From Sanderia malayensis (taxonomy: Eukaryota; Cnidaria; Scyphozoa; Semaeostomeae; Pelagiidae): a stretch of 64,000 nt of DNA. The stretch is taken from the NCBI GenBank assembly GCA_013076295.1, contig RQOL01000532.1, forward strand, positions 3,162,001 through 3,226,000, read 5' to 3'. Positions 10,680 to 19,866 of the stretch are shown here, in pieces. Made by a program: the position numbers and the translations under genes. The notes under the pieces were generated by a model that did no database searches, had not been told where the DNA came from, and was given only the letters and a program-made list of their open reading frames with translations. The number at the start of each line of letters is the position of its first letter. Position 1 is the first letter of the stretch.

Positions 10680-10685
10680 ATTAAA
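10680..10685 (+). terminator. Probable polyadenylation signal of copy B (ATTAAA)
   Basis: ATTAAA about 160 bp after the stop, in the block shared with copy A (7664). Confidence 0.55.
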
Positions 10686-10699
10686 AAATCGTGTTTTCT

Positions 10700-11525
10700 T
10701 TATTTGCTGTTCATGCGCTTTCTGTAAGAATCCGGCTCCATTTCAGGCTCCATTTTAACCCGCTGGTCACCAATACCAAAAGCAAAGCGCAGTTATATCG
10801 GTGAATGTGACATGACATGTTTGAATAACATAATCGTTTTAATTAAAATATGAACTCGGGGAAGTGTTTTAATTGTAATAAATAGAAGCTTGAACATTCT
10901 AAATAAGAAACAGTAGGTTTAAATAGTTTCATAAATAATCTTGCATTGAGCTTTGTCAGACAATTGAGAACAAAAGTCATTTAAAATAAAAAAGCTATCA
11001 ACTTCGTTGGCCTTGTTCAACTCCCTAACCCCCTTCATGGGCTTTGTCCAGCCCCCACTCCCCTTGAAACAACATTGTCCTCTCAAGCAGACCCCTGAGA
11101 TCATTGCACAAGGAGAATCGTATCGATATTGTACCAGACTGTCTTAGAGACTCGTTTTGAGGAGGAGGGGGTTAAATATTCGCACAAAACTTGGGAAAGT
11201 CGCCCAGGACTTTTGCCACTTACTGTGCAATCAAAGTTCAAAGATGTTGAAAATGTTTCAAAGTTGGAAGTCACAGAAGCAAAGGGAGAATATCTTTAAA
11301 AGAAGAAAAGATAAAAAACACTGGATAGAAAGGAAGGAACACCTTTTGTAGGAAGAGAATGAACAACTCTTGAAGAAGACCAGGGAATTTACTCAGTTTT
11401 CAGAAATACGAGCGTATTAGCGCCCTCTCCCAATGCCTTCAGATGGAAGTACAACGTTCATGCTAGTGCTGGTCAGTCAATGCAATTCAATTAACAAATA
11501 CAAACCTCGTGGCAATGACGTCATG
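10700..11525. other. Intergenic region between copy B and ANKRD16
   Basis: The first 110 bp are the 3' flank of copy B. At 11157-11400 there is a Lys/Arg/Glu-rich open stretch (QKQRENIFKRRKDKKHWIER) interrupted by stops and without splice sites; it could be a decayed gene fragment. I see no supported gene. Confidence 0.4.
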
Positions 11526-14500
11526 CTACTGGGAGTGCTGTTGATGAAACAGTTCTCTGATGTCTGGTCTCAGAGCAAGCTCCTGCGCAGTGTGCCCAAA
11601 TGCGTCTTTCTTATCCGCAGCAACAGAGTATTCAAAAAGAAGAATTCGCACGATTTCTGTTCGTCCCGAGGCTGCCGAATAGTGCAATGCTAAAAAGATG
11701 GAAAAAATCGAAATTCGAGTGCTCAAAAGTGCAATTAGGTACCGTACTCCTTCGATTAAACGCCCCCTTCTTTTAAACGCCCCCCGAATAGAAGCCCCCT
11801 AAAACATTAAAAAATTTAATAAACGCCCCGGGCTTTTAATCGAAGCATTACGGTAAAACGTTTTTCAAAATCGAGAAATTGTCAACAGATAGAGAAAAGC
11901 TTCAACAGACTGAAAATAAGATGAGGGATGAGCACGAGGATTCTACATTCTCATTAAAAAGGAACTCGAAACAACTTATTCAAAAGTAGACATTATGGTT
12001 GAAGAAGTTTCACACGCACCACTTCGTTGCTTGTAATCCACCATGTTCGGATTGGCACCGCAAGAAATCAAGAGTAACATCGAAGAAGTGTGTCCCTCCT
12101 ACAAAGTATTAAATAAAACACAATTTTAAGGCTTTTTAACACGAAGAGCAAAGTGAACCTGCGCATAACCAAATCCTTAACCACCTTTGATCAAAGTCCG
12201 AATTAACGGAAATCAACTGTATGGCCAACAAATTTGGTACATACAGTCAACTCTGTCTAATTCAGACACCCTGGGGAAGCGTCAAAGTATTCGAATTAGA
12301 AAAAGTTCGAATTATAGAAGTTTGTTTTATAAGAATTGATTCATTAGTGATCCTTGAAGGCACAGAGAGTTTCGTTCGAATTAGATAAAGTTCGAACAAC
12401 ACGAGTTTGAGCTATGCAGATTTGACTGTATAAAATTGGGTGAACAAGAAAGAAAACGAACAGAAGAACATACTTCAATAAGGATCAAAAGATTTAAGCC
12501 GTTGAATATTTGAGAGACATAAACATGACGAACTCAAAGAAATATTTACAACACAAGAATAATTGTACAAAAACACGACACAAATGGTAAACTAGCACAC
12601 AACGCTTCGCTAAATAGCCTTGATACAAGTTTGCGTCAAGTTTTTGTGCCTTGCTTCTTTTCTTTAAATTTTGCCTTGTGTGTATATAACTCAATTAATT
12701 CACCATGAGTGTGTTAAATCTTTTGATTGTCGTGTGAACCGAAAAGTTTAGCAAACGTAAAGTGCCAAAAATTTACCTTCGCAGCAAAGTGTAAAGGTGC
12801 CATGCCATTAGCAGTGGATTGTGCATTTGGGTCGCAATTGTGTTCTGATATCAGATACTGAATTGATGCATTTTGACCAGCTTGAGCTGCTAGATGGATG
12901 CAAGTTCGTCCAAGTGCGTCAGTAGCTGACAAATCGGCCTGTGCAGAAAAGGAACATACCTCAATGTGAATCAGATCAGAGTTCTGGGTCAACAAGCATT
13001 GAAAATGTCAACAAAGTGCTTTGCCATGTCCAGGGGTTTGCTAAACCATCACCCTGTACGCGCAAAAGCTCAAAGAAGAAATTATTCCCAGTTGAACCAC
13101 GATGAATTGCGCCAGTGAACTACTGGGTACAGTAGTTCATGGCGCTCAATGGAGTACATCGTGGAACTACTGGGTACAATACAATACAGTAAACCCCGCT
13201 TTATTTGCGGGGTTTCCTGTATCGCATATTGGTTTTGTACCTTCTGCTTCTTCAACAGTAGATCCGCAATTTGAATGTGACCGAATCTCAATGCATCCAT
13301 AAGAGGTGTAGAACCACAACTGTCCTTATCATCAACACCATAACTGCAACTGTTGAGAATACAACAATCAGACATTGACCATCGCAAAAGCTACACTAAG
13401 CCCCCTCTCTGTAAAGCTCTCCTTTTTGGAAACGAGATTTTCAATCAAACCCTCTCTCAATTTAGTTCCGTCTCTGATAAGCCTCCTCTTCGAAGCGAGA
13501 TTGATTTCAATCCGGCCTCTATCTATTAAGCATCCCTCTGTTTTTGATTTTGTGAAAGATCATCAAATCGTAATTGATTAAACCACAAAAGTTCATAAAA
13601 GTTGCAGTTATTTTACACAAAAAGTTTAAGCCCCCCTCCGGAAACTTAAACATTAAATAAACCTCCAGGGGGCTTAATAGAGACGGTATTTGTGAATACA
13701 AAATCTTCTACTTCCTATATTGTGATATGTTACGTTTTTAAGGCTTTACGTTTGTCACGTTCATATGCAAAAATATTTGTACACATGAGAAAGCTTGTCT
13801 GGAGATGTTGCCCAACTAAAACACTCAAAAGCGCACTATAATTTTGTCAAATATATTAAAAAACCATTGTAAGCATACCTTTCAAGAAGAAATTCAACAA
13901 CATCCAAGTGACCATGCATTGCTGGAAAGAAGAAAACAGTATAACAATACTGAAGAGCCACTGTGAGAAAATCGTGTTATAGGCTTTATACAACAGTGTA
14001 TACTGTTTCAAGACAAGGGGTATAAACCAGTGTACTTTCGGCAAGTCACAGTGGGTTCAATGTAACATACAATACAATAGAGGACAGTCGGAAGGATGGA
14101 CAGCTGAGTTGGCTGACAGCTTATAGTTCGTGGTTCTGACCATACGTGGTTTTGAAACAATGAAGGCATTGCCTCTAAAGGATCAAACCTTTAGAGACCA
14201 TGCCTTCATTGGTTCAACTGTGCTATCTCAAGCAAATTTCAATTTCCTTTGAGAGTTCAAGATAGTAAATGTTAAAGTGTAGTTACCTGCAGTGTGAAGT
14301 GGAGTTCTTCCATTATTACTCTTCGTCTTCCAGATAGTGTTTTCGTGTGCAAACAAATGATTGAGCAGCTTCAGATTTCCTTCTCTGCAAGTGAAGAAAT
14401 ACGATCATCATTGATCTATAAAAAGCAACCGACTTTATTAAAAACTTAGTTTGTCTTCGGGCAAACTTCTCTAGACGGTAGAGACTTTGTCAAAATAGAG

Positions 14501-16623
14501 TTTGAAGTCCCTGTCAAATCAAATCATACGGTAAATCCTCGAATAAGCCCCCCACCTCCGAATAAGCCCTCCCCTCGAATAAGCCCCCATCCTGATAATC
14601 ATTTGCAAGGATATTGAGCCCAAGTTTCCAGAAATTGAAGTTGTTTAGTGAATGCATTGCAAATGGCAGCAAGTTTAAACCAATAACTTTATTGGTTGGC
14701 TGCATCGTATAGCTTTTATTTTGCTTAATATTGAACAATAATCCAGCTAAAATTTCGTTTTTGCAAATTAGCCAACGGGGGCCTATTCGAGGATTTACGG
14801 TATGTAAAATTGTTCTAGAAATCGATGGGCTGAAGAAGGCACGAAACTTGAGTCTCGAAGGCGTCTAGTGAAAGCCATCTCTCTCTATCCCTCTCCTCGT
14901 TTATGACGTGAATTGAATACCTCACTACCAAGTGAAATGCATTCCAGCCATCCTTATTTGTTCTTGTTATCTTTGCACCTGCTTTGAGCAAACGGTCGGC
15001 AACTTCAACATGTGACTTGGCACAGGCTAGCATCAGCGGTGTCCTGACAAAAATAAAAATATCGCTTTGCATTAGCATTCAAGTTTATACTCAAGCAGGC
15101 TCAAAAGCCCCAACAGTCTAATCAGTGTCCTTGGTAAGGAAAAGTTGTGGCGATTAAGTGTAGCAGGCAGGAAAACGAGATATATTTCTACGCGAAGGGA
15201 ACTGTGGTATTTTATTGATGATATGAACCTGCGGTGTGTGGTGCCACCAAAATAATACCCCAGTATGAATATTACGGCTGAGTTGGCTGATGGCGTGCGT
15301 AGTCGTCGTTCAGACGTTTCGTAAACTCGGGCCCATTGAACCCAAAACCATTTAAAATCCTTGAAGGTTAGTATCCTTGCGCGAGTTGGTACGTCAAATA
15401 TTAGCCTTGTTGCACAACGCCCAGGCATCGCCGCTGCGGAGGAGGCCACTGAGCATAGCGGTTCGTTGTTGTTGCTGTGAGTTATACTAAGACGGCACAC
15501 ACGGGCTTCAGCTCATAGTCCCTCACAGTAGATTAAGGGATTTAGAAACAATAGATCTTTTAGATAAGCCGTGATTAGTTCGTCTTAAAAAACACAAACA
15601 ATTTAACATGCAATTACATTCAAACAAAAACTGAAAAATACACCACAAAAACGTTCGTACGGCTTGATGATGTCATCACTAAAACTTTCCGATCATGTAT
15701 CTTTTGTTACGCAAATTTTGTAGCCCCAATTCTAATTCTTTTTGTTTATATTGAAAAGCTCTTTCGAGTTAATGTTGAGTTTTAAAGAATTCATTGACCC
15801 CCACATCACATATGACGTGGTCAATCACGTGACACGATGCTCCCAAATGTTTTGTCCCTTGGTGGCTTTTAAAACCCATACCCAGTAGCAACATATTTCA
15901 AATGACGAAATTCCGGATATCCCGTTAGCCAGACTTTCGACAAAGCTTTGTTTACAAACGAAAGATATATAGGCCTAAGTTCTGGTGAAAGTTATCTCGA
16001 ATCGTCCATCTGAAAACATGTTAGTTGATGTCTTAAACACCATAACGCAAACTAAAGTTGGCTTAAACATGTCTTAAAATCAATATTAAATTGCTATACG
16101 CTAATATTTCAGCATTTTCAGCTGCATTTTGTATTTTAAAGTATTTCAAAAAACTAGACATGTGAGCTGGTGGTGGCGTGCATTGCACGTGTCGTCCAAC
16201 CCAACCCCAGCCGGCATACAAATAAACTTCTTGTTATTGTGATAAAATATCAATGGCGTACCAATCTGCTCTTTTCAAAGCATCGACTTCAACTTCTCGA
16301 GCAAGGAGTATATCAACACATTCAAGGTTACCATTTTGAGAAGCATCGTGTAAAGCAGTTTTTCCATCAATGTTACGATGTTCAGTGTTTGCAGAATTGT
16401 CCAACAAGTATTCCAGCATTGCTGAATGCCCGTACCTGGCGGCCAAGAGCAATGGCGTATCCCCTGACTTTCCATATACAAAGTTCACAAATGCATTCCG
16501 GTCTCTTTGAGCATGGCACTGGCTTGTCAAGCCATCAAAATCTTCACGAAGACCATCCATGGCAAATCTGAGGCAAGGAATATTTGCATACTTGGTCTTA
16601 TCTAGTTTATACCCGGAAGACAT
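11526..16623 (-). CDS. ANKRD16: Ankyrin repeat domain-containing protein 16
   Basis: Eight exons on the minus strand: 16623-16262, 15043-14921, 14384-14287, 13920-13878, 13349-13241, 12938-12777, 12098-12020 and 11689-11526. They join in frame to 379 aa (the human protein is about 360). The product is almost entirely ankyrin repeats, e.g. GDTPLLLAARYGHSAMLEYL, ADWTPLMLACAKSHVEVADR and GRTPLHTAAMHGHLDVVEFL. The order of repeats and the words KADWTPLM, NKDGWNAFH and TAAMHGHL match vertebrate ANKRD16. In mammals ANKRD16 binds alanyl-tRNA synthetase and takes up misactivated serine, protecting translation fidelity; that role is transferred by homology. The 43-nt fourth exon is unusually short. 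All introns are GT-AG, and several carry MITEs. The start is the first ATG of exon 1. Confidence 0.93.
11742..11853. mobile_element. 112-bp TA-flanked MITE in ANKRD16 intron 7
   Basis: Inverted ends CCGTACTCCTTCGATTAAAC and CCGTAATGCTTCGATTAAAA (the right end read on the other strand) are flanked by TA at 11740-11741 and 11854-11855. The interior contains C-rich blocks AACGCCCCC. Non-coding. Confidence 0.75.
12244..12428. mobile_element. 185-bp CAGTCAA MITE in ANKRD16 intron 6
   Basis: Ends CAGTCAACTCTGTCTAATTC and, inverted, CAGTCAAATCTGCATAGCTC are flanked by TA at 12242-12243 and 12429-12430. Internal TTCGAATTA repeats occur. Other copies are at 31718-31901 and 39280-39464, with almost identical lengths. 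The CAGTCAA terminus and TA target fit pogo/Tigger-type mariner elements. Confidence 0.8.
13390..13695. mobile_element. MITE of the TTAAGCCCCC family in ANKRD16 intron 4
   Basis: Degenerate terminal regions (CTACACTAAGCCCCCTCTCTG at the left, CCAGGGGGCTTAATAGAGAC at the right) and an internal GATTAAACCACAAAAGTTCATAAAA segment resemble 48826-49142. The exact ends and target site are unclear. Confidence 0.5.
14163..14209. repeat. Small hairpin in ANKRD16 intron 3
   Basis: GAAGGCATTGCCTCTAAAGG is followed, after 6 bases, by an imperfect inverse CCTTTAGAGACCATGCCTTC. Intronic, function unknown. Confidence 0.55.
14529..14800. mobile_element. 272-bp MITE (CGGTAAATCCTCGAATAAGC family) in ANKRD16 intron 2
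   Basis: Ends CGGTAAATCCTCGAATAAGC / inverse GCCTATTCGAGGATTTACGG are flanked by TA at 14527-14528 and 14801-14802. The interior, including ATAAGCCCCCATCCTGATAATCATTTGCAAGGATATTGA, is shared with the copy in eIF4E3 intron 5 (37265-37540). Confidence 0.8.
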
Positions 16624-17270
16624 GATAATTAAAAGCAGTAATTGTTGACAAATTACAGATAAATTCGCCAGTCAAGTCAGGTTTGGTTTAGTTATCGCTA
16701 TTTTATCTCTTTGTGGCCACGTGTTGTTTTGCTCACGCCATTTGCATTGCATCATTTCTAGCCAATCGAAAGTCGAAACTCGAATGGGTTATTATTTTCA
16801 CTGTCTGCGCATGCATAGTTTATAATAAGTTAAAGTTTTTAAATATTTAATTAATCTAATCTTTACCTCTCTTGTATCATTTTTTACCTAAGAAGGATAA
16901 ACCAAGGGTTGATAAAGTTAATAATCTCTGGATCTCTTGTCTTGAACAAAACGTTTCTGAGTAAAGAAATCACACACAGGTTGTTTGGTAATAATTTTTA
17001 GTTGATCAATAAGTATTCTAACTTTCTAGTAAAAGAGATTAAATAAATTTTGTGCTTACCGATTATCATTTTATTCTCGTTCAGCTGATGACTTTATTGG
17101 CTCGATGCATTTTTTAAAACAGGAGAAAAATATGATCATTATTATTGCATAAAGTTTAATAACCACGAAAGCTCCTAATATGAATCTTTTTAGACCAATT
17201 TATGTTTAGTCTACTTCATAAATATCGACATTTAAAAATATATTTTTTTAAAGGCGGATAATTCAATTTA
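16624..17270. other. Intergenic region upstream of ANKRD16
   Basis: AT-rich promoter-side sequence of ANKRD16. No ORF or repeat is supported, apart from possible CCAAT-like sites (16770-16776 GCCAATC). The repeat complex begins near 17270. Confidence 0.4.
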
Positions 17271-17456
17271 GTCATGACTGCTTTATGCGCAGTCTGTATT
17301 TCATCTGTCTTGGTTGACTTACTCACAAACTATAAACAGAAAATAGGTGTCTCATGTGTTATAGCATGAATAACTTTTAAATAAATTTTGAGAGTCTTTG
17401 AATTCGCCAAGCTGAACTTTAACTTCCAAATTGCATCTTTGTGATGTTGAATTTGC
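17271..17456 (-). repeat. Partial third copy of the palindrome gene unit
   Basis: 17271-17456 is a direct repeat of 17688-17870: the 5' part of exon 2, the full intron and the end of exon 1, with about 10-15 percent divergence. It begins abruptly inside exon 2 at 17271. The exon 1 donor has changed from gtgcga to atgcaa, so this unit is probably not functional by itself. Confidence 0.7.
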
Positions 17457-17903
17457 TAGGATTGTTACATACATCTTTATTTTCCATGAGCCTTTCGGAA
17501 GCTTCAATTGGAATCTTCTCAGCACAAGGAAAAAAGATGTCTTCATCTTCTTCATCGTTCGATGTTGCAAAGTTTTCGGTGGAGAAGCCAATGTCCTTTG
17601 TTCTAACTTTATCTGTCTGAACTGCTGCGACTTCTACTGCAACATTCAATGTTGATGTTGCAGTGGAAGACATTGCCACTGCAGTCGTCATGACTGCTTC
17701 ATGCGCAGTCTGTATTTGATCTGTCTTGGTCGACTTGCTCACAAACTATAAAAAGAAAATAGATATTTCATGTGTTATAGCATAAATAACTTTTAAGTAA
17801 ATTTGGAAAGTATTTGAATTTTCCAAACTGAACTTTAACTTCCAAATCGCACCTTTGTGATTTTGGTTTGCACCGCAATCTCTTTCATTCTTTGGGATAC
17901 CAT
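17419..17903 (-). CDS. Putative two-exon gene, left palindrome arm
   Basis: Exon 1 17903-17853 (MVSQRMKEIAVQTKITK, 17 codons, donor gtgcga) joins exon 2 17745-17419 in phase 0, giving 125 aa. The protein is Thr/Ala/Val-rich with an acidic patch (SNDEEDEDIFFPC) and the repeated motif AVQT(D/K)K. There is no signal peptide, membrane segment or known domain. An alternative donor at 17473 (gtatgt) could lead to further exons, so the C-terminus is uncertain. The right palindrome arm holds a near-identical copy in divergent orientation. It may be a young gene, a piece of a larger tandem-exon gene, or part of a mobile element. Confidence 0.4.
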
Positions 17904-18630
17904 GTTATTTTTCACTTTCAAATACAGTAAACTGCAAATCGATGCTGTTGTAGCACCCGCGGCAGAAGCCCAACGATTTTCTTTTGGCAATTTTCTTTTG
18001 AACTTTTGGCAATCAACTGTTATCCAGTTCGCGTCTTCTCAATTTTTTAACTGGAAAACATTTGATTGCTAAAAGTTCAAAAGAAAATTGCCAAAAGAAA
18101 ATCGTTGGGCTTCTGCCGCGGGTGCTGCAACTGCATCGATTTGCAGTGTATTATATTTAAAAGTGAAAAATAACATGGTATCCCAAAGAATGAAAGAGAT
18201 TGCGGTGCAAACCAAAATCACAAAGGTGCGATTTGGAAGTTAAAGTTCAGTTTGGAAAATTCAAACACTTTCCAAATTTACTTAAAAGTTATTTATGCTA
18301 TAACACATGAAATATCTATTTTCTTTTTATAGTTTGTGAGCAGGTCGACCAAGACAGATCAAATACAGACTGCGCATGAAGCAGTCATGACGACTGCAGT
18401 GGCAATGTCTTCCACTGCAACATCAACATTGAATGTTGCAGTAGAAGTCGCAGCAGTTCAGACAGATAAAGTTAGAACAAAGGACATTGGCTTCTCCACC
18501 GAAAACTTTGCAACATCGAACGATGAAGAAGATGAAGACATCTTTTTTCCTTGTGTTGAGGAGATTCCAATTGAAGCTTCCGAAAGGCTTATGAAAAATA
18601 AAGATGTATGTAACAATCCTAGCAAATTAA
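17449..18630. repeat. Near-perfect palindrome, arms about 570 bp, spacer about 43 bp
   Basis: The left arm (17449 to about 18017) is repeated in inverse orientation at about 18061-18630 with only a few percent mismatch. The spacer itself contains the short inverted pair CCAGTT/AACTGG. The arms include coding-like exons and their intron, which argues for a recent inverted duplication or for arm-to-arm gene conversion. No flanking target duplication was found. Confidence 0.88.
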
Positions 18631-18635
18631 AATAA
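18175..18635 (+). CDS. Putative two-exon gene, right palindrome arm
   Basis: Exon 1 18175-18225 joins exon 2 18333-18635 in phase 0, giving 117 aa. It is nearly identical to the left-arm protein, with Lys-to-Arg at SRSTKTD and a shorter tail (CNNPSKLK). Both copies keep an open frame and functional-looking splice sites (gtgcga / tttttatag), which is mild evidence for a real gene. The two copies face away from each other and would share the palindrome centre as promoter. Confidence 0.4.
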
Positions 18636-18639
18636 ATTG

Positions 18640-19140
18640 TTTGCCGTTTCCTACATATCTTTTCAATCTCGCTATTCATAAAAGGAACCATATAAATCCA
18701 TCTAAAACAAAATCACAATAAGAGTTCCCTTTTTAATCTTGATTTATTTCTTCCAGTCGAATAGGTAGTCTTTAACTCGCGTCTTCTCGAAGGAACTTTG
18801 TGAAGTGATTTCGATGAAGTGAAGCTTTTTAATTTGACGTCATATTTCAAAGGCTAAACGTCAGAAGTAATTAACTCGAAATATTCGACCCAGCATGCAA
18901 TGCACTTCAATATTTTTATTTTACCACGCTTCAATATATGGTCCGCAACAAAATGTTTTTCTAGTCATTTATTTATTTATTCATACACCCATTGTTATAG
19001 GAAATTATGCAAAATCGTTGTACCAGAGTTTTTTAAACTGGTTAGCCTTATCAACAAGGCTAACCAGTCACGCTTATATCAGGTGTCGCAAGGACTAGTG
19101 TTTAGAAGTTTTGGACGCATGCATAATATTTGTATAGTGT
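18640..19140. other. Intergenic sequence between palindrome and satellite
   Basis: A short inverted repeat is visible at 19037-19066 (CTGGTTAGCCTTATC...GGCTAACCAG). No gene is supported. Confidence 0.4.
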
Positions 19141-19800
19141 TCATTCTAACAAACCCAACCCTACCCTTATTAACCCAACCCTAATCCTCACACTAGACAC
19201 TGTGAATATCAATACGTCATAGATCCTCCTGCGCAGTAGCCTGCATATGTTACTACGCATGCACACCCATCCTTAGGCTACACTATCCCTAACCCTAACC
19301 CTAGCCCTAATCCTCACACCAGACACAGTGGATGTCACTACGTCATAGATCTTCCTGCGCAGTAGCTTGTATATGTTACTGCGCATGCACGCCCACCTTT
19401 AGTCCACACTAACCCTAACCCTAACCCTAACCCTAATGCTCACGGGAGACACTTTGGATGACATGCGTCATAGATCCTCCTGCGCAGTAGCCTGCATATG
19501 TTACTACGCATGCACACCCACCCTTGGCCACACTATCCCTAACCCTAACCCTAGCCCTAATCCTCACACCAGACACAGTGGATGTCAAACGTCATAGATC
19601 CTCCTGCGCAGTGGCCTATTTATGTTACTGCGCATGGACACCCACCTTTAGGCCACACTAACCCTAACCCCAACCCTAACCCTAATCCTCACACCAGACA
19701 CAGTGGGTATCTCTACGTCATAGATCTTCCTGCGCAGTGGCCTATATATGTTACTGCGCATGCACGCCCACCTTTAGGCCACTGGCTCGAACCCTCACCC
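19140..19800. repeat. 125-bp satellite interleaved with telomeric CCCTAA repeats (cluster 1)
   Basis: Five units recur every 124-126 bp, measured at the CGTCATAGATC motif (19215, 19341, 19466, 19590, 19716). Each has a (CCCTAA)2-4 tract, CCTCACACCAGACAC(A/T)GTG, CGTCATAGATCCTCC, an inverted pair TGCGCAGTA...TACTGCGCA around a TATAT core, and CGCCCACCTTTAGGCCACAC. The same unit appears at 63.0-64.0 kb. Embedding telomere-type repeats in every unit suggests a subtelomeric satellite or a dispersed element with a telomeric segment. Confidence 0.9.
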
Positions 19801-19866
19801 TAACGTATTATCTCTGGCTCGTTTCGTATTGCGTGACCAACGTTTTCGTTTTGGACCTTTTGTGGC

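Noticed and set aside
11433..11726. Plus-strand frame at the end of ANKRD16
   Set aside because: Antisense shadow of the last ANKRD16 exon.
15072..15500. 142-codon minus-strand frame in ANKRD16 intron 1
   Set aside because: It lies within the intron, has no homology, and is not needed for the in-frame join between exons 1 and 2.
19582..19803. Open frame with NPNPNPNP repeats in the satellite
   Set aside because: It is translated CCCTAA-type repeat and satellite, not a gene.
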